This document shows positions 51,958 through 64,000 of a stretch of 64,000 nt of DNA, in pieces. The stretch spans positions 2,990,001 to 3,054,000 of the forward strand of contig JAJTWR010000260.1 in assembly GCA_021613335.1 (NCBI GenBank), read 5' to 3'. This DNA is from Whitmania pigra (Eukaryota; Annelida; Clitellata; Hirudinida; Haemopidae). The notes beneath the pieces are model-generated. The model had not been told where the DNA came from. It saw nothing but the letters and a program-made list of their open reading frames with translations, and ran no database searches. The translations under genes were made by a program, and so were the position numbers. Each line of letters opens with the position of its first letter. The first letter of the stretch is position 1.

Positions 51958-54900
51958 TTATGGTTCTGAGGGTTGGCACAGGTTGAGAAACTCTTTGTAA
52001 TTTATCCTAAATGGTTTGATCACCTTCAAGAAATCTTCGAGGGAGACAAAGGTCTGACAACAATGTCTGAGAATCACAGGCTGTTAATTAAAGATGATGG
52101 AATGGTTAAAGATGGTAAAATTGTCTTAATGTTCAGGGCATAATTGTTGCATGTTGTGGGGCTTAATGTAGTGCTTAATCTCACAAGTAATCGCAATGAC
52201 TCGTTATGTTGGTTGCAGCAGAGTTGTCGTAGCTAACCTTGTCATTATAGAGTACTTGCACCCACATGCTTTTGTCAACGTTTTCATAAAGTTCAAGGAC
52301 AATATTGGCAGCAAAATCTGGAAACCTCTTGTCGGAACATCCGAGGATCTCGAGAACGGGAGCAACTGTCGAATCGTGACCGCTGAACAGGAACACCGAG
52401 GGTGGCCTGATTTGAGGATTAATAATTTCAGTAATAATTTTACTTTTAATGAATTTAGCCATGCTAAATTAAATAAGTTAAAGTGTACTGATGATGTTGG
52501 AAAGAGCTTTGAATTTGAATGTATTTTTGTTGTTAACTTTTAATAACAACATTAAGATGGTTTGGCATCATCCAGTGATAATATTGTGGCAAACATGCTT
52601 CATACTTGAGGCCACTAAGGGTGTTTCCATTGGCAACAGCTTCAAAGTTCTTGGCAAGTGTATTTGTGAGTCTGCCCATGCTGAGTGTCAGTCCATTTGG
52701 CACCCTAAACAATAATTTGAGAAGTAAAAACTAAAGTTATAATTTAAGAATTGAATCTCGGTAATTATTGAAAAAAGGTAAAAGAATATTAAGTTTAAAA
52801 TTTTGTGTGTCTCAAATCAGATGAACATGTCACCACACAAGTTTGCCACCTCAATAAATTGATGCAGATAAATAAGTGAATGTAATTATAAATTTCCACT
52901 TAAAATAGAATCACTAGTACCATAAATTCTAGGGAATATAGATTTCTTAAAGGAGCAATTGAGGTTAGGAAAGAGTTCTTGACATGAGATTATAAGAAGA
53001 TCTAACAAGAGCAACTTGTGAAATTACTGTTTGTACTTTCCTCCAGAGTTCATGTGAAGCAGTTTTGTGGCAATCTTTTCAATTTCAGGCCTGAGTTGCT
53101 CAAGTTCCTCAGGAACATGTAGTCCATGAACCTTGAAGACACCATTCACAATTAATTGGTGAAGATCAATATAATACTTATTATTAATATAAAATAGTTT
53201 TGAAATAACCATAAATAGATGATATGCTCACCTTGCGTGCGCTCATGTGGTCGTGAACGAGGGCAACATCGACCAGAGGACTTTCCATCATGCCGTCTTA
53301 ATTCACATTACAGAAATAAATGAAAATTTTCAAATACAAATGCAACAAAATTAATATTAAATCTATTCATTAATTACTTGCATTAAAAGCACATGGATTA
53401 ATAATGTCAATCTCAGGATTGAAAAGAAATGTTTGTAAGAAAATTCAAAAGTTGACGAAGGAGAAGGTCAAGTGGTTTCATCATTTTTGTTGAATGGATA
53501 ATTAATTTAATAAGTTAGCACACATTTTGTTGAGTGGATAATTAATTTAATGAGTTAGCACACATTTTGAGTAGATAATTAATTTAATGAGTTAGCACAC
53601 ATTTTGTTGAGTGGATAATTAGTTTGATGAGTTAACACCAATTTCCAGAAACAAATTAGCTAATTATTAGTTCATTAATTAATCTGTAAGAAAATAAATT
53701 GAATGAAGAACAATCACGTGAAATGATTGAAATACGGACTGAAATTTTTATTAATTTTCTCGGTGACGGACACATAATTTGGATCTCTGAGCATTTCTTT
53801 GTTCATGTTAACCAAGGCATCTCTGTACCACGGACATCGGAAGATTAAGGGATACATCTTGGTATTTACAATGTCAACCTTTATGGGCAGATCGTCTGCA
53901 AGTTGTTAACATATTTGATGAGGTTATTAGCATCAACAATTAATGCAGTGATTAAATTCATAAGAATTAGTAAACATTAGGAACTATCAGTAATTTGAAA
54001 ATTTGCCCTCGTTGATATATTCTAATGGAAATTAAAGACACCAAAATAACAATTTTGAACAATTGGAAGTCTCATTATGGTCACATTACTTAAAGATCTC
54101 AGGTTTTCAGAATAGATCCCAGCAAGAAGACTTTTAAGTGATTCGATGCATCTGTTTAGAGGAGAGGATCTCATCCTGACAAAATCACAAATTTTATTAT
54201 CTTGAAAATTGCAAGAATAATTAAAGACGAAATTAATTTATTTTCACCAAACGAGCGAGGAATCAAATGTGTCCATGAAAAGCTTGCGATATTTGGTCCC
54301 CAAAAACAATCCCAGCTTGAAACATTGTTTCCTTCCAACATTTGTCAGTTGGCCTGCAATGGCTCCTCCCTATTTAACATAATTATGTAAAAATACATAA
54401 AATGTAACATTATGTAAAATTACATAAATGTACATATTATTAATATTACTAGCAATGAACTTCATTGAAAGCAATGTCAGGATATCTTAAAATGAGACTC
54501 AAACAAAATTTCCCCCCATAAAATAAATAAAATATTTTTCAGGAAAAATATGAAATACACATTTCTTAAAGCCTTTATTCTCAATTTTTTATTGGAAAAT
54601 TAAAGAATAAACCTTAAAGTAGATTCCATTAAAATTATCTTCAAATGGAAGCGATGAAACTGGAGATCCATCCATGGCCATAGTTGTGCTGGGGAAATGC
54701 ATGTACTCGATCGGTTGCAAAATCTTCTCATCATACTCAACCTCGTTTCATGGCAACATTGATTATTTTGGTATAAACATTAGAGTAGCAGCTAAATCAC
54801 AATTTTCAATTCACAAACACTAATTTCAAAATATTATATAACTCAATGAAATAAAATCACAAGCATCACTGCAATCAGATAATATTTGAAACCTCATCAA

Positions 54901-55006
54901 TTCCTGGAAGGTGCTTCAAAGGTGTTCTCGCACCATGACGAAATATCACTTGAATGCACTTCAAAGTAAGGCCTTCTTCATTTACTAGATCAAACTTTAA
55001 AGACAT
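51958..55006 (-). CDS. ACP6: Lysophosphatidic acid phosphatase type 6-like histidine acid phosphatase
   Basis: Predicted 385-residue histidine-phosphatase enzyme that in mammals hydrolyses lysophosphatidic acid to monoacylglycerol in mitochondria. The catalytic RHGARTP (residues 23-29) and the distal proton-donor motif GHD (H299-D300, in FLFSGHDSTVAPVLEILG) are both intact. ACP6-specific stretches include GGAIAGQLTNVGRKQ and RFPDFAANIVLELYENVD. Exons, 5' to 3': 54893-55006, 54613-54741, 54248-54369, 54090-54175, 53740-53895, 53232-53296, 53037-53131, 52606-52704, 52238-52406, 51958-52080; the total is a multiple of three. The chosen start (MSLKFDLVNEEG) leaves no transit peptide, whereas human ACP6 (428 residues) has one. 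A further 5' exon is possible because a TTTAAAG acceptor-like sequence lies at the start. Confidence 0.88.
53480..53640. repeat. ~40-bp tandem repeat, 3-4 copies
   Basis: Units containing ggataattaatttaatga and gttagcacacatttt, one shortened by about 8 bp, in an ACP6 intron. Confidence 0.9.
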
Positions 55007-56036
55007 CACCACATAACAATAGAGTTAACGAAAATGTTAGTCTTTTACTTGATGTAAAATTTGAAACTCAAAAAAAAAAACTGAGAATCAATCAGAAGCA
55101 TCTCAAATCGAATTCAAATTCTAGCCTTTATCGATCCGTGCCTCAGAATGCTGTTCATTTATTGGTCTAATCAGCGTAAAAACAATCTAATCACCTTGCC
55201 AATTCCAAGAACCCGCCCAGACACTAGACGCCTACGATTTATCATTTGTAAACATAAATTTCTGTCCTTTAAATGACATTTCATTTGCTGCTGTAAAACC
55301 TACATCTTGAAGTAATATACTTCTGATCAAACTTTTTATGTTTATTAAATTTTCAAGATATATTAAACTTATTTATTATTAGACTTACTCGTCCTCCAAA
55401 AGGCCTTGGATGAATGTATTCGGTGGCTCTGACATTAGTTCAGATTTTGCAGTAATGCTTTTGAACAAATTTTTTGCAGTAAAGAATTGCAAATGGGATT
55501 CTATGGGAGTCATGCATTTTTAATAACGTGTTTCGTGATCCTTATTGCTCCGCAATCATTATTTAATAAATTACTCTTGTTCAAACGTTTTAAGTAAGAA
55601 TGTCTAAAAAGTAGTTTTTAATAATAAGTGCACTTGTAGAGCGCCATAAGCTCCTCGTTAAACTTTTTTTACTTATATTTAGTTTAAACACATTGACTCA
55701 ATTTATGGAAGTTCTCCCATAATCACCATACCCAAAATGTTTTCATAGTTAATCATAAAATACCATAAAGGTAGTGGCAAAAGAAAATATCCACACTCGG
55801 AAAATTAATCATGAAGATTTAAGTGAATATGTGGAAAATGCAATAATAACCAGACCCTTCGTGATTACCCGCAATAGATAATTATTTCCGGGTATCCAAG
55901 TTTCCATGGAGTTAATGGGAGGTGTTGATTCGGAAGATTTCGTTGTCACGTGACTTACACCTGAAAATTATTGAAGATGTTTTATCAGAACAAGAAAATA
56001 ACACTAAAATTGATCGTTTAGGAAATATCATTTGTG
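55007..56036. other. Head-to-head promoter region of ACP6 and TTLL3/8
   Basis: ACP6 starts leftwards and the glycylase rightwards, about 1 kb apart. A partial X-box-like GTTTCCATGG sits at 55900-55909, ~130 bp upstream of the glycylase ATG, but its second half-site does not fit. Nothing else is recognisable. Confidence 0.5.
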
Positions 56037-59000
56037 ATGTCCCTGGCCCGAGATCACAGTGGCAGTCCTTCATCTAAACCCATCGCATTGAGAAACTTTC
56101 CTCCACAGCTTCTGAACAGCCCTTATTTGCCGTCGAAAGATATCGGTGACATAATTAAGTTTACGAAATATATTAAAAATGATAGCAAAAACAGAGCTGC
56201 GAAATCCAAATCTGCATCGTTGTCAAGTCAGCTTAACCGATCCAACATCGAACACAACAGTAAGAGATTCTTTAGTGGACACGCACGACCATCCAAACCT
56301 TCAATTAACCACAAATTTTGGAAGCAAGCTATTTCACTGGCCGAGGAAGCTGCACAGGTTTGTAGAGGCAGTTTGTTTATTTTGTTACAGGTTGAAGTAA
56401 TAGATGATAGTAATAAATGATGAAATGTTGTTTGTTAAGTTGAAGATGGTCGTGGTTTATTATAATCCATAAATCTTTGAAACCCATTTTCAAAATGTTT
56501 TGGCTTAAATGAACTAATAATACATTTAATTACCAGTGTAAATTTTGGTCTGCACATTTTTCAATATATTTTTCCTAATTCAGGCTGGCAAAGTGTTCAC
56601 TTGTGAAGCTCCTTACCCTGTGGATTTGTTTGTGAGGATGAGTTTGAGGAAGCGAGGATGGATCGAAAAGTTTGGTTTGAAACTCAACAGGATGGCCTCT
56701 TGTTCTGATAAAACATCTTCAATAACTTGTAATGGTGTTGATCTATCTACTGAAGGTGAAGCATGAAAAAGTATTTGAGAGTATAGTTTATAGATGAAAA
56801 TATTATGGATCGATATTGAGAGTATAGTTTATAGATGAAAATATTACATGCCAGAATTAATAAATATTATTATTTACTAAATAATACAATTCCTTCTGCT
56901 ACACCAGTCACTGATCTCATCTGTGCTGAAAAGTACCCCAAAGTATGGGAAGAAAATGAGGGTTTATATTACATTATGGTATGTCATTGCGACAAACTGA
57001 CAAATTATTACATGGCTATAATTATAAGAAACATTATTAAATTATTTGAATATTATTTTCAAGTCCAGTTGCATTCAGCAACATCCAGCCACATTTATTT
57101 GGGGCAACAAATCAGTAAACAACATGATCCTCAGAGAGAATGTCATTGTCAACCACTTCCCAAAATCCAAATATTTCAGCTCCAAAGTGATTGTATTTCA
57201 ATTGATTTTATGATTATTATTATTAGCTAACTTAATAACATGTTAATTTATGGTTAAAAAGTTGTTTCTTTTTTTTTCCAAACCAATAAAATGCATCAGG
57301 TTTTACTAGCAAGTTGTCTCAAGGAGCTTGTTTGGCACAGAGACTCTCACTCAAATTCCTTCTTTCCTCGATGTTATCTTCTCAATGACGCAGACAGAGA
57401 AGACTTTATAGGTTGTCCACATGTTATTAATGGAATTTCCGTATAGTTCAGGTTATATGTTTAGCCGAAAGCAATAAATAACGTTAAGCATTTAACACAA
57501 ATGCAAATACTTAGAACAAATCACTTTTGAACTTCATTGTTTATAAAATTGTTAAAATATTCATTCAGCAATGAAAATGTAATTAGTGAAAATGTCATCA
57601 ATAGTTTCCAAGCAGTTTGAAACTAATAACATTTGATCCACGTATAGAAGTACATTCTGCTCACATCAGGATTTAAAACTCTCAAAATATTAAGTAACAT
57701 TCAATTATCCGCTTATGGTCACATGGTTCCAAGGTGATGTTTTGAAGCCTTCAACAATGGATATCAATCTTCCAGAGGATTTTCAACTGACAGCCTGCAT
57801 GGGGTTGTTGAAACAAGTTCTCTTCATGAATGGATTCAAAGAGTCAGAGTTCGAATCCCACGCGAATCGAGGATATCCGACCGAACCAAAAGTTGCCAAA
57901 GTCACTTGCTTCGATCACAAGAGCTCTGCAGAAACGGTGCATACTTTGAAAGGTGGAACGATGTCGTCTCGAGTTTGCGAAGACGATTACGATGATGATT
58001 TTGATGATGACGATGACGACGACGACATGAAAGATGCGGACAAGAAGAAAGTAAACAAAGGTTGCTTAATAAATTAAATTGTTAAAAATTTAAAAATTAA
58101 AGTTAAACCAAGTCTGACTTTCCAGTTCTTCCTGATCTGCTGTCAATGATGAAGATTAAGAAGGGTGGCATCATCTCCAAAAAATGTTTTGAGTGGGCAA
58201 TGAATCACTGTGAGAATTTCTTGCTGTTCAAATCCCACGGGGATCTTGATTCAAAGGTAGTAGGAGCAAAAACAATGTTTTTAGTGAAGCCATTCAATTA
58301 AATGCAGAAATAAATTAATGGGCAGAATGCAGATTATCAAGATTACACTTATAACTGTCATTCATTCAAACTTTCAGAAACCAAAACAACTTCTTGTTCA
58401 GCAGATAAATCAACTGATGGATTGGTGTCTCCAAGTTTCACTGTAAATCAAACTTTTTGGACTTCTGTGACTACATATCAATGTTTCATAAAAAAATACC
58501 ATTACTATTTATTTGAATGTTAAACCTTTCATATTAATATATTACTTCAATAATTATTCAAAATCTGACTAAAACTTTAAAATCTTTATTACCAAATAAA
58601 CAAGAGAGGGTGCTTCAATTGAAATCTTGGCTCAAAGCCGATTGGAGGATTGCAAAAAACTTCTCACAAACCTGAAGAAGTTTTGGCCTCAATTTGGGAT
58701 TGATGGAACAAAAAATCTTTGGATTTTAAAGCCGGCAGATCTCTCAAAGGGCATTGGTTAACTTATTATAATCTCATTCTTTGTTAAAGCTTTGTCATTT
58801 CAATACTTGGTTTGCAGAAGTATTAAAATTTTTATAGGTATTTCTATGTCAAATAACTTGAGGGAAATATTGCAGCATGCAATCAAGCAGCAATCATCTC
58901 ATGATTATGTCATTCAGAAGTATATAGGTAAAATAATTTTTTAACGAACAATTTTAAATTTGTCAGTAAATAATAATTTGGTGTTGCCTTTGAGATGTTA

Positions 59001-60951
59001 AACTTGCTTAATAAAAAAGATTATGTTTTATTCCAGCAGTTGGCTTCATTATCTGATTAATTATTTGTTATTTTTATCACCTTAGATTATAGCAATGTAT
59101 TATAACAAGATTATGTTTACCCGTTGATTACGTTGCACTTCAACTTTAAAAATGAATGTCTTCTTCTTAGAAAGACCTCTTTTATTCTACAAATGCAAGT
59201 TTGACATCAGGCAGTGGTTTTTGGTTACAAGTTGGATGCCCCTGACCATTTGGATGTATGACAAATCTTATCTTAGGATCTGCTCACAGGAATTCAACTA
59301 CGAAACACTTCATGAGTATTTAATCTCATTTAGAAATTAATCTTATATTGATAGTAATTATTTAATTAATATAAGCAGACCTCAATCATTTTGTTTTGTG
59401 TTTAAGAAATTTTGCTTAAATGTTTTGTGCATTCTATCATCATCATTGCTATCAGTTCTGTTTGTGAAATTATAGCATACACAAATTTATGAATGACCAA
59501 AATTTAGCTTACTAAATCACATTTTCTCGTTTTCCTTGAGGTCTGTACATCTGTCAAATGTTGCTGTTCAAGAAAATTATTTGAATGGTGAGAGGTCAAA
59601 CAAAATTCCTGAAAACAATTTCATGACAAGTGATGGCCTCAAGAAATATTTGGAGTGAGTTGCATTGAACTCTGTTATTGTATCGTGTTTTGTCGTGTCG
59701 TGTTGTATAGACACAGACTTTAATATTTTATTAATTTATTGTTGCTAAAATTATATCATATCATGTCAAGAAATAACTTACGATAGCATTTTCAAATAAT
59801 GAAATATTATTGTTCAATGATATTATCACTTCCGATGCAATGCATTTATTAAGATTCGAATGAAATTTAAAAAAGTGAAATCGGTCATGGCAGCAAATGG
59901 GATGAAAGAATTTATCCCGGCATGAAATTGGCAATCATCAACACCTTGGTTTCCACTCAAGAGTTTGTAAATAGCAGGAAGGTTAGTTAAATTATTGGCT
60001 GTTTGTTGATAAATACATAATTAATTATGCAGTTTCTTATGCAATTGCTAGTCAGAAATGCATGATTCACAGTGACATGCATATTTAGAAATAAAAAGAT
60101 GATCTTAGATTGTGTTTTTAGTGCAGTTTTATGAACAGTTAACCGATAAGTTTGCACGTTGCTGTTATATGCGATCAATATTGCTAATTCTATTTTTGAA
60201 ATATTTCTTTACTAATTCAATAATTCACATTTATTGCTAAAGTGTTGATCATTTGCCTACATTTCCAGAATGGATTTGAATTGTATGGAGCAGATTTCAT
60301 GTTGTCAGAAGACTTCTACCCGTGGCTTCTCGAGATCAATTCCTCTCCTGGAATGTGTCCGACGTGTCCCGAGAAAGTGAGACTCTGCGCCTCTGTCATT
60401 GAGGACAGCATCAGAGGTTTGAGTCTCACAATTGATGAGTGCTTGACACTTTGAGTGTTTATAAAATTGTCTCTATTAAAATGATGCTGAAATGATTATT
60501 TTCCATGCAAAGTTGAACAAAGATTAAAAGTTGTTTGATAATCTGATTTTAGATCTGAATCAATATTTTGTAGATGATTATGTCTTAAGATTTGAATGAT
60601 TTTATAATAAGAATTAATATTTCCTTTAATTGTTTAAAAAAGAAACATCATGTAATGAAATTAATTTACTTTATAATATGTTCATAACTTAAAGAGTAAT
60701 GGTTTAACAATAAAACAACTGCTTCTGAACAAACAGTTGTCTTGGATCTGAAGGACGATTCCACCGACTTCAACGGAGGATACGAACTCATCTACAAGAG
60801 CTTCATAAATCCCAACACGAGGGGAACAACAAACAGACTGATTCTGGAAGGTTCACAAATAAAGAAGAATTGTCTTCAGAAATTCTCAGCAATTGACAAG
60901 AAAGCTGCTCAAGATGAACAAAACTCCAACTATGAGGATGGTGCCATTTGA
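56037..60951 (+). CDS. TTLL3: Tubulin glycylase, TTLL3/TTLL8 type
   Basis: Predicted 758-residue ATP-grasp ligase that adds glycine to glutamates in tubulin tails, stabilising ciliary axonemes. The TTL fold is complete: WILKPADLSKGIG (~474-487, ATP-binding lysine), VIQKYIERPLLFY (~511-523), KFDIRQWFLVTSW (~526-538), and YGADFMLSEDFYPWLLEINS (~643-662) with the Mg-binding Asp/Glu/Asn. N-terminal blocks FTCEAPYPVDLFVRMSLRKR and SNSFFPRCYLLNDADRED match TTLL3/8 rather than glutamylases. Exons: 56037-56357, 56584-56755, 56908-56978, 57079-57186, 57300-57411, 57734-58060, 58126-58256, 58378-58442, 58605-58756, 58838-58927, 59171-59315, 59541-59654, 59876-59981, 60269-60416, 60737-60951; the total is a multiple of three. 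Exon 6 encodes a run of aspartates (~348-361) not typical of the family. Assignment to TTLL3 versus TTLL8 is open. Confidence 0.9.
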
Positions 60952-62360
60952 GTGGTGTACTTTTTCAAAGATAATAATTGTTGCAATATTGTTATTCTGA
61001 ATGTTTATGAAAGATCACGGTCTTTGACTGTGTTAACATGATACATATCTGTGATAGTTCACATTTCATCTTCAATACACTTCAGTTTATGAAGTGATAT
61101 CACTCATTATTTTGCTTACATGTTTGGTCACCTTCACGAGATTACAGCACAAATTTTACTAGGAGTGTTTAACCTTAACCTTTAAGAAACCTTAACATTA
61201 ATATCTTAGCTAATGTGGTCAATAATATTAATTCAGTAATTATAGACAACTTTAATTTGTGTTATGTATTCTGACTCACTCAACTATCACTATTTCAGCT
61301 CATGTCAAGAAATAAAATGCACGCATTTTTAACGGTTCTCAATAATTTCGTTTGATGATATATGACTTGGATGATATGAATTTTTCAAAATAATGTCATT
61401 TTAGTGTGCTTATGAAATTTTGAAAAATGATTCCATTTTAATTGTGTATCCACCAAGTGATAACTCAACTTTTACCTGATTTTATTTCATGGCCATTTGA
61501 AATTTTCAAAACCATTTTTTAGATTTTTCCTTAATTTACGTGATTGATTATTGAAGAATACATCTCCTTTTCAGCAACATGTTTTTCTGAATAATTTACA
61601 CTTATTTCAAAGGTGCCAGTTGGCATCAACTAAAAAATAAAATAGGCTACAACTTGACTTGTTAATTACTAACAATATCAATTTTTCTTTACAAAATTCC
61701 TTGTCTGAGATGTATCCTGATTGTAACTTCTGGTAAGAAGTCATTTGTTCGTTATTTAAATATGTATTTATATGTGATTATTTATGAATAACATAAAATT
61801 AATTATTTATTTTTATATATTAGGTACTTCATATTAAGTAACCGGATTTCTTCTTCATTGGCATTTTACAGAGAAGTAACACTCTCAATTCTATCAATTT
61901 GCCTCCAATGCTCGATCTTAGACTTTATCACATTCAAATGGCTAACCGGTAGTGGATGGCGAAGCACCTTACCTTATTCATTTGCTTGACCTGATAAGGA
62001 CACCATTTTAAATTAAACTTCAAAAGAAACACTGTTTCTACAACAGGACATTTTTTCCAGAAGTTGTTCTGTGAAAAAGTGCACTAGTCTTCTAAATTCC
62101 AAATTAAATAATATTGTCAGAGACTAAACATTTTCAGGCCTGAAGCGTGGCAATACATGAAACCCGGTGTATCGAAATCACATAAACATATTGATATACT
62201 ATAACATATTATATCAAAACTGACTCTCCAAGAAAGCGCAAAATTCCACATAAAGCTATCAATATACAGGCTTAACGTAATGTTTTCGTAAATGGCAATC
62301 GAAGCATTGTTGGTTTGAGCGAGCAAGGTAACAAGCAAGAGCACTTCTAATGCATTTCTT
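60952..62360. other. Intergenic gap between convergent TTLL3/8 and HSPA12 genes
   Basis: About 1.4 kb of AT-rich DNA between the two 3' ends; I see no gene, RNA or repeat in it. Confidence 0.6.
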
Positions 62361-63903
62361 CTAAAAATTTAAAAAGTCGATACTCGAGTCGACATGCTGT
62401 CCTGAAGAGGCATCTACGGCCGTAACTTTGATTTCGGTGGCAGCGAACTCCATGCGTACTCGAATGAATCTCTGATTTATTTCTTCAGAAGGTGGTTTCA
62501 AGTCGAGGCAGATGTTGGCACATTTGGTCACATCGGAGTCGGTAACGTAAGCCGGGTGCTGGTTTGCAGAGCAATAAATTCCGACGAACATTTTCGTCTG
62601 CTTTGGATCGGCGGTAACATACGATCTTTCAACCACGTGACCGCAGTTTATGAGTTCCTCTGCCCTGACGAAAACATCGAAAACGTCTTTGCACCAAGTT
62701 TTATCTTCTTTCTTTACCATTTTTGCCTGAGGATGTTTGCTGGGATCGTAGATGTTTAAGACTGCTGCTCCGTATGTCATCCTACTTCTTCTGGCCGTCA
62801 AGATTTCTGGGTACAAACCGAAACTGACAGCCCCTGTAATAAAAAATGTCTTTAAAATTTATTCAGGTCATTTGTATTGATTTAAATTTATTAAATATCG
62901 AATTTTCTTCACCTTTGACGACAGCTAAACTGGCTTCTTGTGGAATGATGACTTTAACAGATGGACCACACAAGTCAGAGCAAAGAGATCTAATTTCATG
63001 TTGAAGTACAGGAGATTCTGATAGCCCTCCAACCATGAATACATACTGGATTCCTTAAATTAGACCAAGAATGTTGTACAAGCAATGTTTTGAATCTAAC
63101 AGTTAATCTAAATGTTTATTATTATACTTGTTAATTAATTGCAAATACATATCATTTACCAACCTTCAACATTTTTTATGATGTTTGCAATACATTCTCC
63201 GATCTTCTCAGTGCACGGTTGAAAGAGTTTCTGCATTGATTGTTGAGACAATTTGAGCATTCCTTGGGGAGACCATTGGATCTGGCTATCTCCATAATCT
63301 TTGATTGCTTGCTCAACTGTAGATCCCTGTTCATGTGCGGTAAAAGCGTTAGGATTATTTGAAATAAGATTCTCTTAAATTCTTTTGAGCCTTTAAAAAT
63401 ATTCAAATAAATTCTTTCGACTAAATTCTTTCCACTTTTTGACATGGCAATTTATCATTGGATTGTTATTAAATAAATTTGAATGCGTAAATAATAGAGT
63501 AATGAGACAAGCCTCTTTGGCGAATGCATTAAAGACACTAAAAAATTTTAAAAATGCTTGTTGATTAACTTATTTTCTGTTAAAATGTTAGGGCATGATG
63601 ACCTGCGGTGCTAAGGAGTGGCAGAATAATAAAAGTCTCTTAAAATGAATAAAAAGCAATCAATTAATTAATTATTCTCGACATCAATTAGGGAGGGTAC
63701 CTGTGTTTTGCGAAAGTGTTCCAAAAAGGAAAATGGGAAGGCTACATTGAGCGAAGATGGCTTTAAGGGATCGGCTGCTCTCTTGCGAGATTCAAAAAAC
63801 ATCATCAGACTTATCCAGCCATTGGGACAGTTCAGTTGAAAAGACTCAATGAATTCTTTTCCAAATATTTTGCAGAGAAGCAGCCTAAACTCCAGATCGA
63901 TAT
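62361..63903 (-). CDS. HSPA12: HSPA12-type atypical HSP70, C-terminal part (5' end beyond window)
   Basis: The last four exons (63701-63903, 63164-63326, 62913-63053, 62361-62833) encode about 326 residues of the distant HSP70 relatives HSPA12A/B. Recognisable blocks are LEFRLLLCKIFGKEFIESF, FFESRKRAADP, the phosphate-binding GIQYVFMVGGLSESPVLQ, AVSFGLYPEILTARRSRMTY, TWCKDVFDVFVRAEE and the terminal SSIDFLNF. Phases agree across the three joins. These proteins keep an actin/HSP70-like ATPase fold but lack a typical substrate-binding domain; in animals the family is often expanded. The N-terminal ATPase half lies past base 64000. A vs B type cannot be told. Confidence 0.93.
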
Positions 63904-64000
63904 CTAAAACAAATTGGTTTTATGAGGAAATAGTGAAATTCGATTTAATGTAAAATGAAGTGCATTTGTAAGAGAACATAAGCAAGAAATTCGTTGTGAA

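Noticed and set aside
55900..55909. X-box for the TTLL3/8 gene (GTTTCCATGG...)
   Set aside because: Only the first half-site fits; the second half reads AGTTAA rather than xAAC, so it is below the standard used for the other sites.
62117..62344. 75-codon minus ORF downstream of HSPA12
   Set aside because: It lies beyond the HSPA12 stop codon with no homology; likely 3' UTR or intergenic.

Overview
The window is nuclear DNA from a ciliated animal. Its protein genes are split by many small introns with GT-AG ends, and three of its eight conserved genes encode axonemal or ciliary proteins. The DNA is AT-rich and full of microsatellites and minisatellites, with one conspicuously GC-rich retrotransposon fragment. 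The gene models are bilaterian in type and a spiralian (annelid- or mollusc-like) source would fit, but nothing here fixes the species.

Layout. (1) 1-18.13 kb, minus: the 5' half of an outer-arm dynein heavy chain of the DNAH5/DNAH8 class, 34 exons, leaving the window just before AAA1. One intron holds a complete intronless CMGC protein kinase gene (2.48-3.86 kb), and a neighbouring intron holds a tRNA-derived SINE. (2) 18.1-22.6 kb: an intergenic stretch with an X-box-like promoter site, a tRNA-like relic, a dead LINE piece and a dead Tc1/mariner-like transposase piece. (3) 22.6-25.1 kb, plus: an 8-exon DRC9/IQCG-like nexin-dynein regulatory complex gene with a consensus X-box about 92 bp upstream of its ATG. 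(4) 25.8-37.1 kb, minus: an 8-exon stomatin whose large introns hold a second SINE copy, an R2-like LINE 3' fragment, minisatellites and long (CAT)n tracts. (5) 39.7-48.6 kb, plus: a complete 36-exon RRP12 (pre-ribosome maturation/export). (6) 49.6-51.9 kb, plus: the 5-exon mitochondrial ribosomal protein gene MRPL15. (7) 52.0-55.0 kb, minus: a 10-exon ACP6-type lysophosphatidic acid phosphatase, tail-to-tail with MRPL15 with only about 100 bp between the stop codons. (8) 56.0-61.0 kb, plus: a 15-exon TTLL3/TTLL8-type tubulin glycylase, head-to-head with ACP6. (9) 62.4-64 kb, minus: the 3' four exons of an HSPA12-type atypical HSP70, cut by the window edge.

Exons were joined by hand from homology, splice signals and phase. 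The summed exons of RRP12, MRPL15, ACP6, TTLL3/8, stomatin and DRC9 are each an exact multiple of three, which supports the models. The dynein motor (power stroke), DRC9 (nexin-dynein regulatory complex) and the glycylase (axonemal tubulin modification) act in the same organelle. The first two have RFX-type X-box matches just upstream of their start codons, suggesting shared ciliogenic control. The most unusual single items are the intronless kinase nested in the dynein gene, the X-box pair, a SINE family with one copy abutting a dynein splice donor, and a minisatellite in RRP12 that repeats the 5' splice site four times.
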